Source: Brevundimonas basaltis (lineage in GTDB: Bacteria; Pseudomonadota; Alphaproteobacteria; Caulobacterales; Caulobacteraceae). Taken from it: a DNA stretch of 64,000 bases. The notes under the pieces were generated by a model. That model worked only from the letters and a program-made list of their open reading frames with translations. It searched no databases and was not told the origin of the DNA. Within the stretch, counting starts at the first letter, position 1. Each line of letters starts with the position of its first letter. The stretch spans positions 682,001-746,000 of the forward strand of contig NZ_JACHFZ010000001.1 of assembly GCF_014202075.1 (NCBI RefSeq), in the 5' to 3' direction. Positions 17,666 to 25,864 of the stretch are shown here, piece after piece. Both the position numbers and the translations under genes were made by a program.

Positions 17666-18268
17666 ATGGCTACCGCTGCCGGAGAGGGCGTTGTCGAACT
17701 TCAGCGCCGGTTGCTGGGCGGCTACCAGTTGCTGCAGACCCTCGTGGGAATTCGGCTGCGGACCGTCACCGATCCGGAAAGCGTGCGGCACCTGACCTGG
17801 CTTAGCGACGTCACCGCCGCGGTGGAACTGATCAGCCGGCGGGTGACCGTCGACGGACCGCTGGACTTCGGCGGCTATCTGGAAGACGTGGCCGCCTTCT
17901 GGACCCGCGCCTGCGGGGGCCGACCGGTACGTCTGGACGTGCGCGGCCATACCGCCCTGCTGCCCGACAGCCATTTGTTGCCGTTGGCCATCATCACCCA
18001 CGAGCTGATCTCCAATGCTTGCCGCCACGCCTTTACGGACGGCCGCCGTGGCTCGATCGCGGTGGCCTTCTCGAGGGCGGTGGGCGGCGTCAGCCTGGTG
18101 GTGCGCGATTCGGGGATCGGGGCGGAGACGCTGGAGCCTGGTGAAGGTCTCGCTCTGGTGCGCGGGCTGGTCGAGCATCTGGGCGGGTCGATGAGCGTCG
18201 AGACCGCACCGGGACAGGGCGTGGGCGTCCGCATCCGAATTGCGCTCGAGCCCTCCCCGATACATTGA
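17666..18268 (+). CDS. Histidine-kinase-like ATPase lacking the phospho-acceptor His
   Basis: A 200-residue protein with a helical N-terminus and a C-terminal HATPase domain. The N-box is HELISNACRHAF (about 112-123) and the G-boxes are RDSGIGAET (about 147) and GEGLALVRGLVEHLGG. The helical part (ELQRRLLGGYQLLQTLVGI) aligns with the HisKA_2/HWE dimerisation helix, where active kinases have E-L-x-H-R-x-K-N; here the histidine position is Gln or Arg. It could be a phosphotransfer or ATP-binding scaffold, or a kinase acting in trans. It is divergent from the receiver at 17077. Confidence 0.75.
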   Translation: MATAAGEGVVELQRRLLGGYQLLQTLVGIRLRTVTDPESVRHLTWLSDVTAAVELISRRVTVDGPLDFGGYLEDVAAFWTRACGGRPVRLDVRGHTALLPDSHLLPLAIITHELISNACRHAFTDGRRGSIAVAFSRAVGGVSLVVRDSGIGAETLEPGEGLALVRGLVEHLGGSMSVETAPGQGVGVRIRIALEPSPIH

Positions 18269-18360
18269 ACATCGCGCAACCTTCAGTCTTTTGGTTCTTG
18301 TGCGAACCTGCCCGTCGAGCTAGGACTACCCCGGTTTTGCAGTTCTTTTGGAGAAGCAAC

Positions 18361-18588
18361 GTGAAGAAGACCATCGCAGCCGTGACGGCTGGTCTGCTGC
18401 TGGTGGCCGGTCAGGCTGCCGCAGCGAACAACAACAATGCTGCGGCTCGTGTGGGTGACCGCGTCGGCGCCGTAGCCGGTGAATCGAGCGAGTTCGCGGG
18501 CGTGCCGCTTCCCGCGGTCCTGCTCACCATCGCCGCCATCACCTTCGTGGTGGTCGGCGTGAGCGAGGACGACTCCGATAGCGACTAA
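18361..18588 (+). CDS. Small exported protein with C-terminal membrane helix
   Basis: A 75-residue protein. From GTG at 18361, behind a GGAGAAG ribosome site, it begins VKKTIAAVTAGLLLVAGQAAA, a clear signal peptide. The short Asn-rich segment ANNNNAAARVGDRVG follows, then a hydrophobic helix (LPAVLLTIAAITFVVVGV) and an acidic tail SEDDSDSD. Short proteins of this layout are common in Caulobacterales but I do not recognise a function. A strong terminator follows immediately. Confidence 0.65.
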   Translation: MKKTIAAVTAGLLLVAGQAAAANNNNAAARVGDRVGAVAGESSEFAGVPLPAVLLTIAAITFVVVGVSEDDSDSD

Positions 18589-18614
18589 GCGTCGTCTTTT
18601 TGACGACTGAAGAG

Positions 18615-18642
18615 CCCCGCCGGGAAACCGGCGGGGTTTTTT
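18615..18642 (+). terminator. Rho-independent terminator
   Basis: A perfect 9-bp GC stem (CCCCGCCGG and CCGGCGGGG) with a GAAA tetraloop, followed by six T. It ends the transcript of the small exported protein. Confidence 0.93.
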
Positions 18643-18699
18643 GTTGCCTGGGACCAGCGCCGGGAAGCGATGAGAGGAGAAGGGGGTTGCGACGGCGGA

Positions 18700-18773
18700 T
18701 GGCTGGGGAACTAGGACTCGAACCTAGAATGACGGTACCAAAAACCGGAGTGTTACCATTACACCATTCCCCA
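18700..18773 (-). tRNA. tRNA-Gln (TTG)
   Basis: On the minus strand the acceptor stem TGGGGAA pairs with TTCCCCA, followed by discriminator G and an encoded CCA. The anticodon loop TTTTGGT gives TTG after T33, and the T-arm GGTTCGAGTCC is intact. The gene is 74 nt including CCA. It lies opposite in strand to the nearby tRNA-Pro. Confidence 0.93.
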
Positions 18774-18929
18774 GCAGGTCCGGCGGTCCCGGGGCCGAAG
18801 CGCCGGAAGGCGTGCGAGATACGACAAGGCCGCGGGGGATGCAAGACGCGGATTTCAGACATTTTCGCGGCAGGGCGTTTCCCGGCTTGCGGGGGGCAAA
18901 CCCCGTCGCTATAAGCCCCCTCCTCAAGT

Positions 18930-19006
18930 CGGAGTGTGGCTCAGCCTGGTAGAGCACTGCGTTCGGGACGCAGGGGTCGGAGGTTCGAATCCTCTCACTC
19001 CGACCA
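18930..19006 (+). tRNA. tRNA-Pro (CGG)
   Basis: The acceptor stem CGGAGTG pairs with CACTCCG, discriminator A and CCA are encoded, the D-arm reads GCTCAGCCTGGTAGAGC, and the anticodon stem CTGCG encloses TTCGGGA, giving anticodon CGG. The T-arm GGTTCGAATCC is intact. Total 77 nt. Confidence 0.96.
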
Positions 19007-19046
19007 TTTTCTTCAGCGCTTCCCGAAAGCGCCGGAGACGAGCTTC

Positions 19047-19070
19047 AAGGGGCGCCTCGCGCCCTTTTTT
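19047..19070 (+). terminator. Terminator after tRNA-Pro
   Basis: A 9-bp stem (AAGGGGCGC with GCGCCCTTT, one G-T pair) with a 3-nt loop leads into TTTTTT. It is placed between tRNA-Pro and the end of the convergent KARI gene. Confidence 0.75.
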
Positions 19071-19082
19071 GTTGCGCGGCGC

Positions 19083-20102
19083 TCAGTCGTCCCGTGCGCG
19101 ACCGGCGACCTCCCCCAGATGACGGCCCACGGCCTCGACAGACCGCTGGCCCAGCGCCTCGCGGCGGGCCAGCAGATCGGGCGAGCCGGCGTCGTAATCG
19201 GCCATCAGCCGTTTGACGAAGGCGCCGGAGCGGACCTCGGCCAGGACCTCATCCATGGCGGCGCGCGAGGCTTCGCCGATGACGCGGGGGCCGGTGAGGT
19301 AGGCGCCGTACTCCGCCGTATTGGAAATGCGGCCGAAGGCGCCGGCCACGCCCATCGAGAACATCAGGTCGGTGACCAGCTTGACCTCGTAGAAGCATTC
19401 GAACCACGCCACCTCGGGCGGATAGCCGGCCTCGACCAGTTTGGTGAAGGCGGCGTCGATCAGTTCGCCGACCCCGCCGCACAGCACCACCTGCTCACCG
19501 AACAGGTCGCTCTCGCATTCGGCGGCGAAGGTGGTCTCGAGGATGCCCTTGCGGCCGCAGCCGAGGGCGGCGGCGTAGGACAGGCCAAGCGCATGGGCCC
19601 CGCCGGAGGCGTCCTGATGCACGCCGAAGAGGGCGAACACCCCCTCCCCTTCGACATAGAGGTCGCGGATGCGCGGCCCGATGCCCTTGGGCGAGGCGAG
19701 GATGACGTCGAGGTCGAGGCCCGGCTCGACCAGACCGAAGCGGACCGACAGGCCGTGGGCGAAGACCAGGGCCGCGCCGGGCTGCATCGCCGGAGCCAGC
19801 TCGTCGCGCCACAGATCGCGATGGGCCTCGTCGGAGACCATGACGGCGACGACGTCGGCGTTCGCGGCGGCCTCGCCGGCGGTGAGGACGGTGAAGCCGT
19901 CCGCCTCGGCTTTCGCCCGCGTCGCCGAACCGGCCTTCAGCCCCACGACGATGTCGGCCACGCCGGAGTCGCGCAGGTTCAGGGCGTGGGTCCGGCCCTG
20001 GCTGCCGTAGCCGATCACGGCGACGCGTTTGCCGCGGACGATCGACAGATCGCAGTCGCGGTCATGGAAGACGGGGAGCGGGGCGCCTAGATTATCGGTC
20101 AT
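19083..20102 (-). CDS. ilvC: Ketol-acid reductoisomerase (class I)
   Basis: Converts acetolactate or acetohydroxybutyrate to the dihydroxy acid in branched-chain amino acid synthesis, using NADPH and Mg2+. The 339-residue protein has the Rossmann start VAVIGYGSQGRTHALNLRDSG, the ASPKGIGPRIR block, ETTFAAECESDLFGEQ with the metal-binding Asp and Glu, WFECFYEVKL, and ISNTAEYG. Several normally invariant positions differ (HGLSVRFG where HGFNIHFG is usual), so it may be a divergent paralogue. The start ATG at 20102 overlaps, on the opposite strand, the ATG of the DUF924 gene. Confidence 0.88.
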   Translation of the reverse strand: MTDNLGAPLPVFHDRDCDLSIVRGKRVAVIGYGSQGRTHALNLRDSGVADIVVGLKAGSATRAKAEADGFTVLTAGEAAANADVVAVMVSDEAHRDLWRDELAPAMQPGAALVFAHGLSVRFGLVEPGLDLDVILASPKGIGPRIRDLYVEGEGVFALFGVHQDASGGAHALGLSYAAALGCGRKGILETTFAAECESDLFGEQVVLCGGVGELIDAAFTKLVEAGYPPEVAWFECFYEVKLVTDLMFSMGVAGAFGRISNTAEYGAYLTGPRVIGEASRAAMDEVLAEVRSGAFVKRLMADYDAGSPDLLARREALGQRSVEAVGRHLGEVAGRARDD

Positions 20103-20652
20103 GAGCACAGACATAGCCCCTTCCGCCGTCGTCGCCTTCTGGAAAGAGGCCGGACCGAAGATGTGGTTCAGGAAGGACGACGCCTTCGACGCCGAATTTC
20201 GCCGCCGTTTCCATGACGCCCATGTCGCCGCCGCCCGGCGCGAGCTGGATCGCTGGGCGGAGACGGCGGAGGGGTCGCTGGCCCTGCTGATCCTGCTGGA
20301 CCAGTTTCCGAGGAACAGCTTTCGCGACACCGGCCACGCCTTCGCCACCGACCCGCTGGCGCGGATGTTCGCCTACCGGGCGCTGGACGCCGGGCACGAT
20401 CTGGAGACGCCGGGCGACCTGCGCCGGTTCTTCTATCTGCCGCTGCAGCATTCCGAGGAGATGGCGGATCAGGACCGTCAGCTGGAATTGTTCCAGACGC
20501 GGATGGAGCGGCCCGACGACGACCGCTGGGCCGAGCATCACCACGACATCATCCGCCGCTTCGGCCGGTTTCCGCACCGCAACCGCCCGCTGGGCCGGGA
20601 GACGACGGCGGAGGAGCAGGCGTTTCTGGACGAGGACGGGTTTCGGGGGTGA
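20101..20652 (+). CDS. DUF924 family protein
   Basis: A 183-residue soluble helical protein. It shows the DUF924 landmarks: VVAFWKEAGPKMWFRKDDAFD near the start, LLILLDQFPRNSFRDTGHAFATD, FFYLPLQHSEEMADQD, and RFPHRNRPLGRETTAEEQAFL at the end. No enzymatic role is established; the fold resembles TPR-like helical proteins. Its ATG shares CATG with the ATG of the divergent ilvC gene, so each gene's promoter must lie in the other's coding region. The 3' end overlaps the next gene on the other strand by about 100 bp. Confidence 0.88.
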   Translation: MSTDIAPSAVVAFWKEAGPKMWFRKDDAFDAEFRRRFHDAHVAAARRELDRWAETAEGSLALLILLDQFPRNSFRDTGHAFATDPLARMFAYRALDAGHDLETPGDLRRFFYLPLQHSEEMADQDRQLELFQTRMERPDDDRWAEHHHDIIRRFGRFPHRNRPLGRETTAEEQAFLDEDGFRG

Positions 20653-21118
20653 GGGTAGACTCCGGGACCGGGAGTCCACCGTCTACTCCGTCTACCTCGT
20701 CGACCGGACAGTCATCGTCCGCCCCAAGTTCGCTGAACCGGGCGAATTCCTGGCAGGACGCCTCATTGAGCCGCAGGTGCAGCCGGAGCCAGGCTTCCGC
20801 CTGACCGACGCAGCCGTTGACGATGGCCTCGCGCAGATGGATGACCGACATGTCCGCGAGATCGGAATAGTCGGCCTCGTTGATATCGCCCTCGATTTCG
20901 AGCGGGCCCGTCGGCATGGCGGCCGGCTGGTCGATGCGGCGCCAGCCGCCGATCGCGGCGCGCTTGCGGAAGGCGGCGAGGCCGAGGCCATAGCGGGCGC
21001 AGACGGCGGGACCGCTGAAGCCGGCCAGATAGTCGTCGCGGGCGCGCTCCCAGGTTTCCGGCGGGTGGATGCGGTGGCCGGGGTGAACGGGCGCACCGGT
21101 GGTGAGCAGGTCTGTCAT
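20549..21118 (-). CDS. Hypothetical protein with HTH-like N-terminus
   Basis: A 189-residue soluble protein. Residues 15-60 (ETWERARDDYLAGFSGPAVC, then ARYGLGLAAFRKRAAIGGWRR) have the look of a helix-turn-helix of the kind in phage terminase small subunits: a module of repeated 'right place, cell-type' helices ending GGWRR. The middle is helical (LADMSVIHLREAIVNG); the last 45 residues are a Pro/Thr/Glu-rich low-complexity tail. ATG at 21118 has GGAG seven bases upstream. The tail's coding sequence runs 104 bp into the DUF924 gene on the other strand, so the true end may be shared or mispredicted. No firm function. Confidence 0.55.
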   Translation of the reverse strand: MTDLLTTGAPVHPGHRIHPPETWERARDDYLAGFSGPAVCARYGLGLAAFRKRAAIGGWRRIDQPAAMPTGPLEIEGDINEADYSDLADMSVIHLREAIVNGCVGQAEAWLRLHLRLNEASCQEFARFSELGADDDCPVDEVDGVDGGLPVPESTLTPETRPRPETPAPPPSSPGPAGGCGAETGRSGG

Positions 21119-21155
21119 GCGTCTCTCCAGCAAAGAGACGGATTGTAAGGGGACG

Positions 21156-21386
21156 CCGCCCTAGGGCGGGTTCAGGACGCTGACGCGGAGGTGATATGCT
21201 GGGAAAACAGAAGGTTATGGCGTCGAAGCACGATGGAAAGACATTAACTTGCAGCGCAGCATTTCCGTTTTCGTCGCATGCCTGGGCTCCGCCCGATGAC
21301 GCTTGAGGCCGCGTCGTCGCAAGGCGGTGCGTCCCTCCTCAACCCCTCCACCGCTTCGCGGTCCCCCTCCCCATTGCATGGGGAGG
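21156..21386. repeat. Intergenic palindromes upstream of thyA
   Basis: The 346-bp stretch between the hypothetical gene and thyA has no gene I can support. It holds a perfect 14-bp palindrome CCGCCCTAGGGCGG (21156-21169) and, at 21366-21386, a 9-bp stem hairpin CCTCCCCAT-TGC-ATGGGGAGG preceded by a CCACCGCTTCGCGGT palindromic stretch. A similar CCTCCC...GGGAGG element lies before miaA near 25830-25849. This looks like a dispersed intergenic repeat family of the genome. Confidence 0.5.
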
Positions 21387-21464
21387 AGACGGGGCGGCCA
21401 CGTTTCTGTGAGCAACCGAATCGATGGTCTGCCCACGAGAGCGAATCGGGGACACTGTGTGCTC

Positions 21465-22322
21465 ATGAACGCCCAGGTCCTTCTCGCAGACGTCCAGACC
21501 CGCTCCGGAGCCGTCGCCGCTGATCACCCCGAGTGGCAGTATCTGAACCTGCTGCGCGACATCCTCGACAACGGGGCGCGGCGGGACGACCGGACGGGGA
21601 CCGGGACGCTGGGGGTGTTCGGGCGGCAGATGCGGTTCGACCTGTCGAAGGGCTTTCCGGTCCTGACCACCAAGAAGCTGCATCTGCGGTCGATCATCGT
21701 CGAGCTGCTGTGGTTCCTGCGCGGCGAGACCAATATCGGCTGGCTGAAGGACAACGGCGTTTCGATCTGGGACGAATGGGCCGACGCCGAGGGCGAGCTG
21801 GGGCCGGTCTACGGCAAGCAGTGGCGGTCGTGGGCGGCGCCCGACGGACGGGTCATCGATCAGATCGAGAAGCTGATCCACGGGCTGAAGACCAATCCGA
21901 ACGGGCGTCGGCACATCGTCAGCGCCTGGAACCCGGCCGATGTCGACGACATGGCCCTGCCGCCGTGCCACTGCCTGTTCCAGTTCTTCGTCGCCGACGG
22001 AAAGCTGAGCTGCCAGCTGTACCAGCGGTCGGCGGACGTCTTCCTGGGGGTGCCGTTCAACATCGCGTCCTATGCCCTGCTGACCCTGATGATGGCGCAG
22101 GTATGCGGGCTGAAGCCGGGCGAGTTCGTGCACACCTTCGGGGATGCGCACCTGTATCTGAACCATGTGGAACAGGCGGAACTGCAACTGAGCCGCGAGC
22201 CCCTGCCCCTGCCGACGATGACTCTCGCGGCGAAGGACGACCTGTTCGCCTACCGGCTGGAGGACTTCGTGCTCGAGGGCTACGCGCCGTGGCCGCACAT
22301 CAAGGCGCCGGTGGCGGTTTAA
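21465..22322 (+). CDS. thyA: Thymidylate synthase
   Basis: Methylates dUMP to dTMP with 5,10-methylene-tetrahydrofolate, producing dihydrofolate that FolA downstream recycles. The 285-residue ThyA starts at ATG 21465; the first 20 residues are an extension before [12 protein letters not shown]. Landmarks are [22 protein letters not shown], the catalytic Cys168 in [24 protein letters not shown] and [12 protein letters not shown]. Upstream in-frame codons run into a GC-rich repeat and are not used. The gene heads a folate/dTMP group with the MazG-like gene and folA. Confidence 0.96.
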   Translation: MNAQVLLADVQTRSGAVAADHPEWQYLNLLRDILDNGARRDDRTGTGTLGVFGRQMRFDLSKGFPVLTTKKLHLRSIIVELLWFLRGETNIGWLKDNGVSIWDEWADAEGELGPVYGKQWRSWAAPDGRVIDQIEKLIHGLKTNPNGRRHIVSAWNPADVDDMALPPCHCLFQFFVADGKLSCQLYQRSADVFLGVPFNIASYALLTLMMAQVCGLKPGEFVHTFGDAHLYLNHVEQAELQLSREPLPLPTMTLAAKDDLFAYRLEDFVLEGYAPWPHIKAPVAV

Positions 22323-22326
22323 TGGT

Positions 22327-22495
22327 CTTTCGTCATTCCGGGGCGCTCGCAGAGCGAACCCGGAACCCAGCGGCGCGCGAGAGCGCGAACCTGCCGGGAG
22401 CGTGGCTGCTGAACAGTCGCCTTCGCTTCGCTTCGGCGCCGCTGGGTTCCGGGTCTCCGCCTCGCGATGCGAGGCTGCGCCCGGAATGACGAAAG
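22327..22495. repeat. Long palindromic intergenic repeat (169 bp)
   Basis: The ends CTTTCGTCATTCCGG (22327-22341) and CCGGAATGACGAAAG (22481-22495) are perfect inverted copies. Inside them, GGAACCCAGCGGCGC near 22362-22376 pairs with GCGCCGCTGGGTTCC at 22436-22450. The whole element can fold into one long imperfect hairpin filling the gap between thyA and the MazG-like gene. Such elements recur in intergenic DNA of alphaproteobacteria and may act as transcript ends or be nonautonomous mobile repeats. Confidence 0.85.
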
Positions 22496-22509
22496 TATAG
22501 AAGCCCCCC

Positions 22510-22805
22510 ATGACCCTCTCCGACCTTACCGCGTCCGTCCTGCGCATCTCCGACATCTATGCGGCCGAACACGGCATCGAGCGGTCCGGGGACTGGGCCC
22601 TGCTGAAGCTGCAGGAGGAGCTGGGCGAGCTGACCGCCGAGCATCTGCGCATGAGCGGCCGGGCGCGCGGCGAGGCGGACGCCGGCAAGCTGGGCGACGA
22701 GGCGGCGGACGTGCTGGGCATGCTGCTGATCTATTGCGACCGGGCGGGGATCGACCTGGAGACGGCGATGCAGCGGAAATGGCTGCATTGGCTGGAGGCG
22801 AAGGC

Positions 22806-22809
<4 letters not shown>
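22510..22809 (+). CDS. MazG-like nucleotide pyrophosphohydrolase
   Basis: A 99-residue all-alpha NTP pyrophosphatase. The metal-binding pattern E-E-x-x-E (LQEELGEL) followed by D-E-A-A-D-V-L-G-M is that of the MazG/dUTPase-like superfamily, which hydrolyses non-canonical or excess (d)NTPs to monophosphates. It lies between thyA and folA and its TGA overlaps the GTG of folA, so a role in nucleotide-pool housekeeping, perhaps on dUTP or dCTP, is likely. Substrate is inferred from context only. Confidence 0.82.
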
Positions 22810-23332
<523 letters not shown>

Positions 23333-23336
<4 letters not shown>

Positions 23337-23659
23337 CCATGCTGATCGTGACCACCAACGACGTGCCCGGCCACCGGGTGGTGAAGACGCTGGGGCTGGT
23401 GCGGGGCATCACCGTGCGCTCGCGGAACGCCCTCAGCGACGTGGTCGGCGGCTTTCAGTCGATGCTGGGCGGCCGGGTCGGCGCCTATGTCAAACTGGCC
23501 GAGGCGTCGCGCGAAGAAGCCTATGACGAACTGGTCGCCCATGCGCAGGGCATGGGGGCCAACGCCGTGATCGCCATGCGCTATGAGGCCAATGAGATCA
23601 TGGAAGGCGTCACCGAGGTGCTGGCCTATGGCACAGCGGTGGTGGTCGAGCCCGAATAG
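23333..23659 (+). CDS. YbjQ/UPF0145 family protein
   Basis: A 108-residue protein of the YbjQ family of small homopentamer-forming proteins sometimes called heavy-metal-binding. Typical features are TTNDVPGHRVVKTLGLVRGI near the start, the RSRNALSDVVGGFQSMLGG segment, and GANAVIAMRYE. Function is not established. It overlaps folA by four bases and its 3' end overlaps the convergent hypothetical gene by 34 bp. Confidence 0.9.
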
Positions 23660-24678
23660 CTGTCCAACTCGGCGAGCAGCTGGTCGCGCCAGATCAAATC
23701 CTGGACCGGCCCGCGGAGCTGATGGATCTCGTGTAAAAGCCAGTCACACTCGCCTTCAAGGCGTTCCCTGGCGTGATGGGCGAGCCCCTCGTCCCAGCCG
23801 TCGTTCGGACCGAACAGGGCGCGGTGCAGGTCAAGCGGCGTTTCAGGCGAGGGCTGGAAGCGCCAAGCTGGCGGCGCATCGTATGTCGCGACCTGATGCT
23901 CGGCCATCACTCTGACGAGAACGAACCACCAGAAGGGCGGCGCCTCGTCGGAGGCCGCGATCCGGGTCCGGAGTTCGGCGGCGAGGTCGGCGACGCCGAG
24001 ACCGGTCATCCGCATGGCGCGGCCGGTGGCGGCGGGCTGGTCGCCCCAGATGATCGGATAGTGGTCGGCCCAGAACAGGTCGTGCAGTCGCTGTCGGCCC
24101 GCCGGACCGAGCAGGCCGACACCGAGGATGACCCCGGCAAGGCAGTCGGCCGACGGCAACTCCGTTTTTCCGTCCTCGACGAGGAAGCGGTCGAGCAGTT
24201 CCGCGTCACCGATCCAGCCGGCCAGCGCCGGCGCATATTCCGCGAACAGCGGGCGTCCGACGCAGGCGCCGACGACGGCGCGAACCTCGGCCTCCAGTCC
24301 GTCGGGCGGCAGGTGGACGAGGCCATCGAGGGCGGCGGGGGCGGAGTCCCAGTTCGGCTCGCAGGCGTAGTGGAACAGCATAGGACGGGCCTCTTCGAGA
24401 CCCGCCCAGCCGAAGGCCCACAACAGACGCGGGTCGGCGCCGTCGACCATTCGCCCGCCCTCGACGAAGCGGTCGTACAGGCGCCGGACCATGGCGGCAT
24501 CGCCGTGCCGGGCGATCGGATCGATCAGGTCGCCGTTGACGGCGGGATCAGCCAGCAGGACAGGCAGCAGGGCCTCGGCGTCGGCGGGGCCGCCCCGGAT
24601 GGAGACCAGATCAACGGCGGCGCCGCGCTCCAGCGGATGGAGGGTTTCGGTGAACAGACGGCGAGTCGCATACAGCAT
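23626..24678 (-). CDS. Hypothetical protein, 350 residues
   Basis: A soluble, helix-rich protein with no signal peptide, membrane segment or motif I recognise. It reads like a series of alpha-helical repeats: LLPVLLADPAVNGDLIDPIARHG, LLWAFGWAGLEEARPMLFHYA, DLFWADHYPIIWGDQP, WWFVLVRVMAEHQVATY, which suggests a HEAT-like scaffold without catalytic residues. I chose the ATG at 24678 because the 22 codons before it lie in a spacer with no similarity to a protein start. It follows mrp on the same strand by 62 bp. Its 3' end overlaps ybjQ by 34 bp. Confidence 0.6.
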   Translation of the reverse strand: MLYATRRLFTETLHPLERGAAVDLVSIRGGPADAEALLPVLLADPAVNGDLIDPIARHGDAAMVRRLYDRFVEGGRMVDGADPRLLWAFGWAGLEEARPMLFHYACEPNWDSAPAALDGLVHLPPDGLEAEVRAVVGACVGRPLFAEYAPALAGWIGDAELLDRFLVEDGKTELPSADCLAGVILGVGLLGPAGRQRLHDLFWADHYPIIWGDQPAATGRAMRMTGLGVADLAAELRTRIAASDEAPPFWWFVLVRVMAEHQVATYDAPPAWRFQPSPETPLDLHRALFGPNDGWDEGLAHHARERLEGECDWLLHEIHQLRGPVQDLIWRDQLLAELDSYSGSTTTAVP

Positions 24679-24740
24679 GGCGGCGCAGGCTAGAGGCTGT
24701 TCCGCGCCGGGCAAGCGGCCGTCAGATTTCGAAGGCCGGT

Positions 24741-25811
24741 TCAAATCCCGAGCACGTCTGCCACCCGGGCCGCGACTTCGGCGAACCGGCGGGCCGTGTC
24801 GCCGTCACGGTCGGCGCTGACCAGCGGGGTTCCGGCGTCGCCGGCTTCGCGCAGGGCGGCGTCGAGCGGGAGGTCGCCGAGGAAGGAGACGCCGAGGCGG
24901 GCGGCTTCGGCTTCGGCGCCGCCGCGGCCGAAGACGTCGCCGGACATGTTCTCGATCAGGCCGAGGGTCGGGACCTTGACCTTCTGGAACAGGGCGTGGG
25001 CGCGGCGGGCGTCGGCGAGAGCCACCTCCTGCGGGGTCGAGACGATGACGGCGCCGTCGAGCGGTGTCTTCTGGATCAGGGTCAGCTGGACGTCGCCGGT
25101 GCCGGGCGGCAGGTCGACGACGAGGATGTCGAGGGGCGCGGCTTCTGTTCCCCAGCGGGTCTGGGTCAGCATCTGGGTGATGGCCTGCGAGGCCATCGGA
25201 CCGCGCCAGACCATGGCGTCGTTGGCGCCGGTGAGCAGGCCGACCGACATGACCTTCAGGCTATGGGCCGTGTGCGGCTCGATCATGCCGTCGCGGTATT
25301 CGGGCTTGCCGGAGACGCCGAGCATGGTCGGCATCGAGGGGCCGTAGACGTCGGCGTCGAGCACGCCCACCGACAGGCCGCGCGCGGTCAGGGCGGCGGC
25401 GAGGTTGGCGGCGACGGTGGACTTGCCGACCCCGCCCTTGCCGCTGGCCACGGCAAGGACGCGGCGGACGTGGGCGGGGCGGTCGGTGGGGACCGGGGCC
25501 CCGGCGCGGGTCTGTTCGACGGCCTGGGGCGACAGGGCGGCGGTGCGGGCGGGTTTCGTCGCGGGCGCGGTTTCGGCGGTGAGGACCACGGAGACGCGGG
25601 CCATGCCGGGGATGGCCTTGAGGGCGGCCTCGGCGGCGTCGCGGACCGGGGCGTAGAGGGCGGTGTCGCCGGCCGGGACTTCCATCACGAAGCCGGCCCG
25701 ATCCTCCGTGACCGTCAGGCCCTGCGCCAGACCGGCGGCGACCAGCCCCTGCCCGCTCTTCGGATCGCGGATGGCGTCGAGGGCGGCGATGACGGTGGCG
25801 CGCGTGATCAT
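24741..25811 (-). CDS. mrp: Mrp/NBP35-type Fe-S carrier ATPase, CxxC loop missing
   Basis: P-loop ATPase of the Mrp/ApbC family that delivers Fe-S clusters. The 356 residues include an N-terminal MIP18-like domain (about 1-75), a Pro/Ala linker, then the deviant Walker [17 protein letters not shown] (124-131), [25 protein letters not shown] and the [14 protein letters not shown] switch. The cluster-binding Cys-x-x-Cys expected between ENMS and FGxGGA is absent: the sequence runs directly [13 protein letters not shown] at about 287-299. Without it, bridging a cluster between protomers is not possible in the usual way. It diverges from miaA. Confidence 0.9.
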   Translation of the reverse strand: MITRATVIAALDAIRDPKSGQGLVAAGLAQGLTVTEDRAGFVMEVPAGDTALYAPVRDAAEAALKAIPGMARVSVVLTAETAPATKPARTAALSPQAVEQTRAGAPVPTDRPAHVRRVLAVASGKGGVGKSTVAANLAAALTARGLSVGVLDADVYGPSMPTMLGVSGKPEYRDGMIEPHTAHSLKVMSVGLLTGANDAMVWRGPMASQAITQMLTQTRWGTEAAPLDILVVDLPPGTGDVQLTLIQKTPLDGAVIVSTPQEVALADARRAHALFQKVKVPTLGLIENMSGDVFGRGGAEAEAARLGVSFLGDLPLDAALREAGDAGTPLVSADRDGDTARRFAEVAARVADVLGI

Positions 25812-25864
25812 CGCGTCGCTTTACGGCCTTCCCTCCCGCATTGGGAGGGGGATATGGGACATCC

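Noticed and set aside
18774-18929. A further tRNA or small RNA between tRNA-Gln and tRNA-Pro
   Set aside because: No cloverleaf, promoter or terminator pattern seen in the 156 bp.
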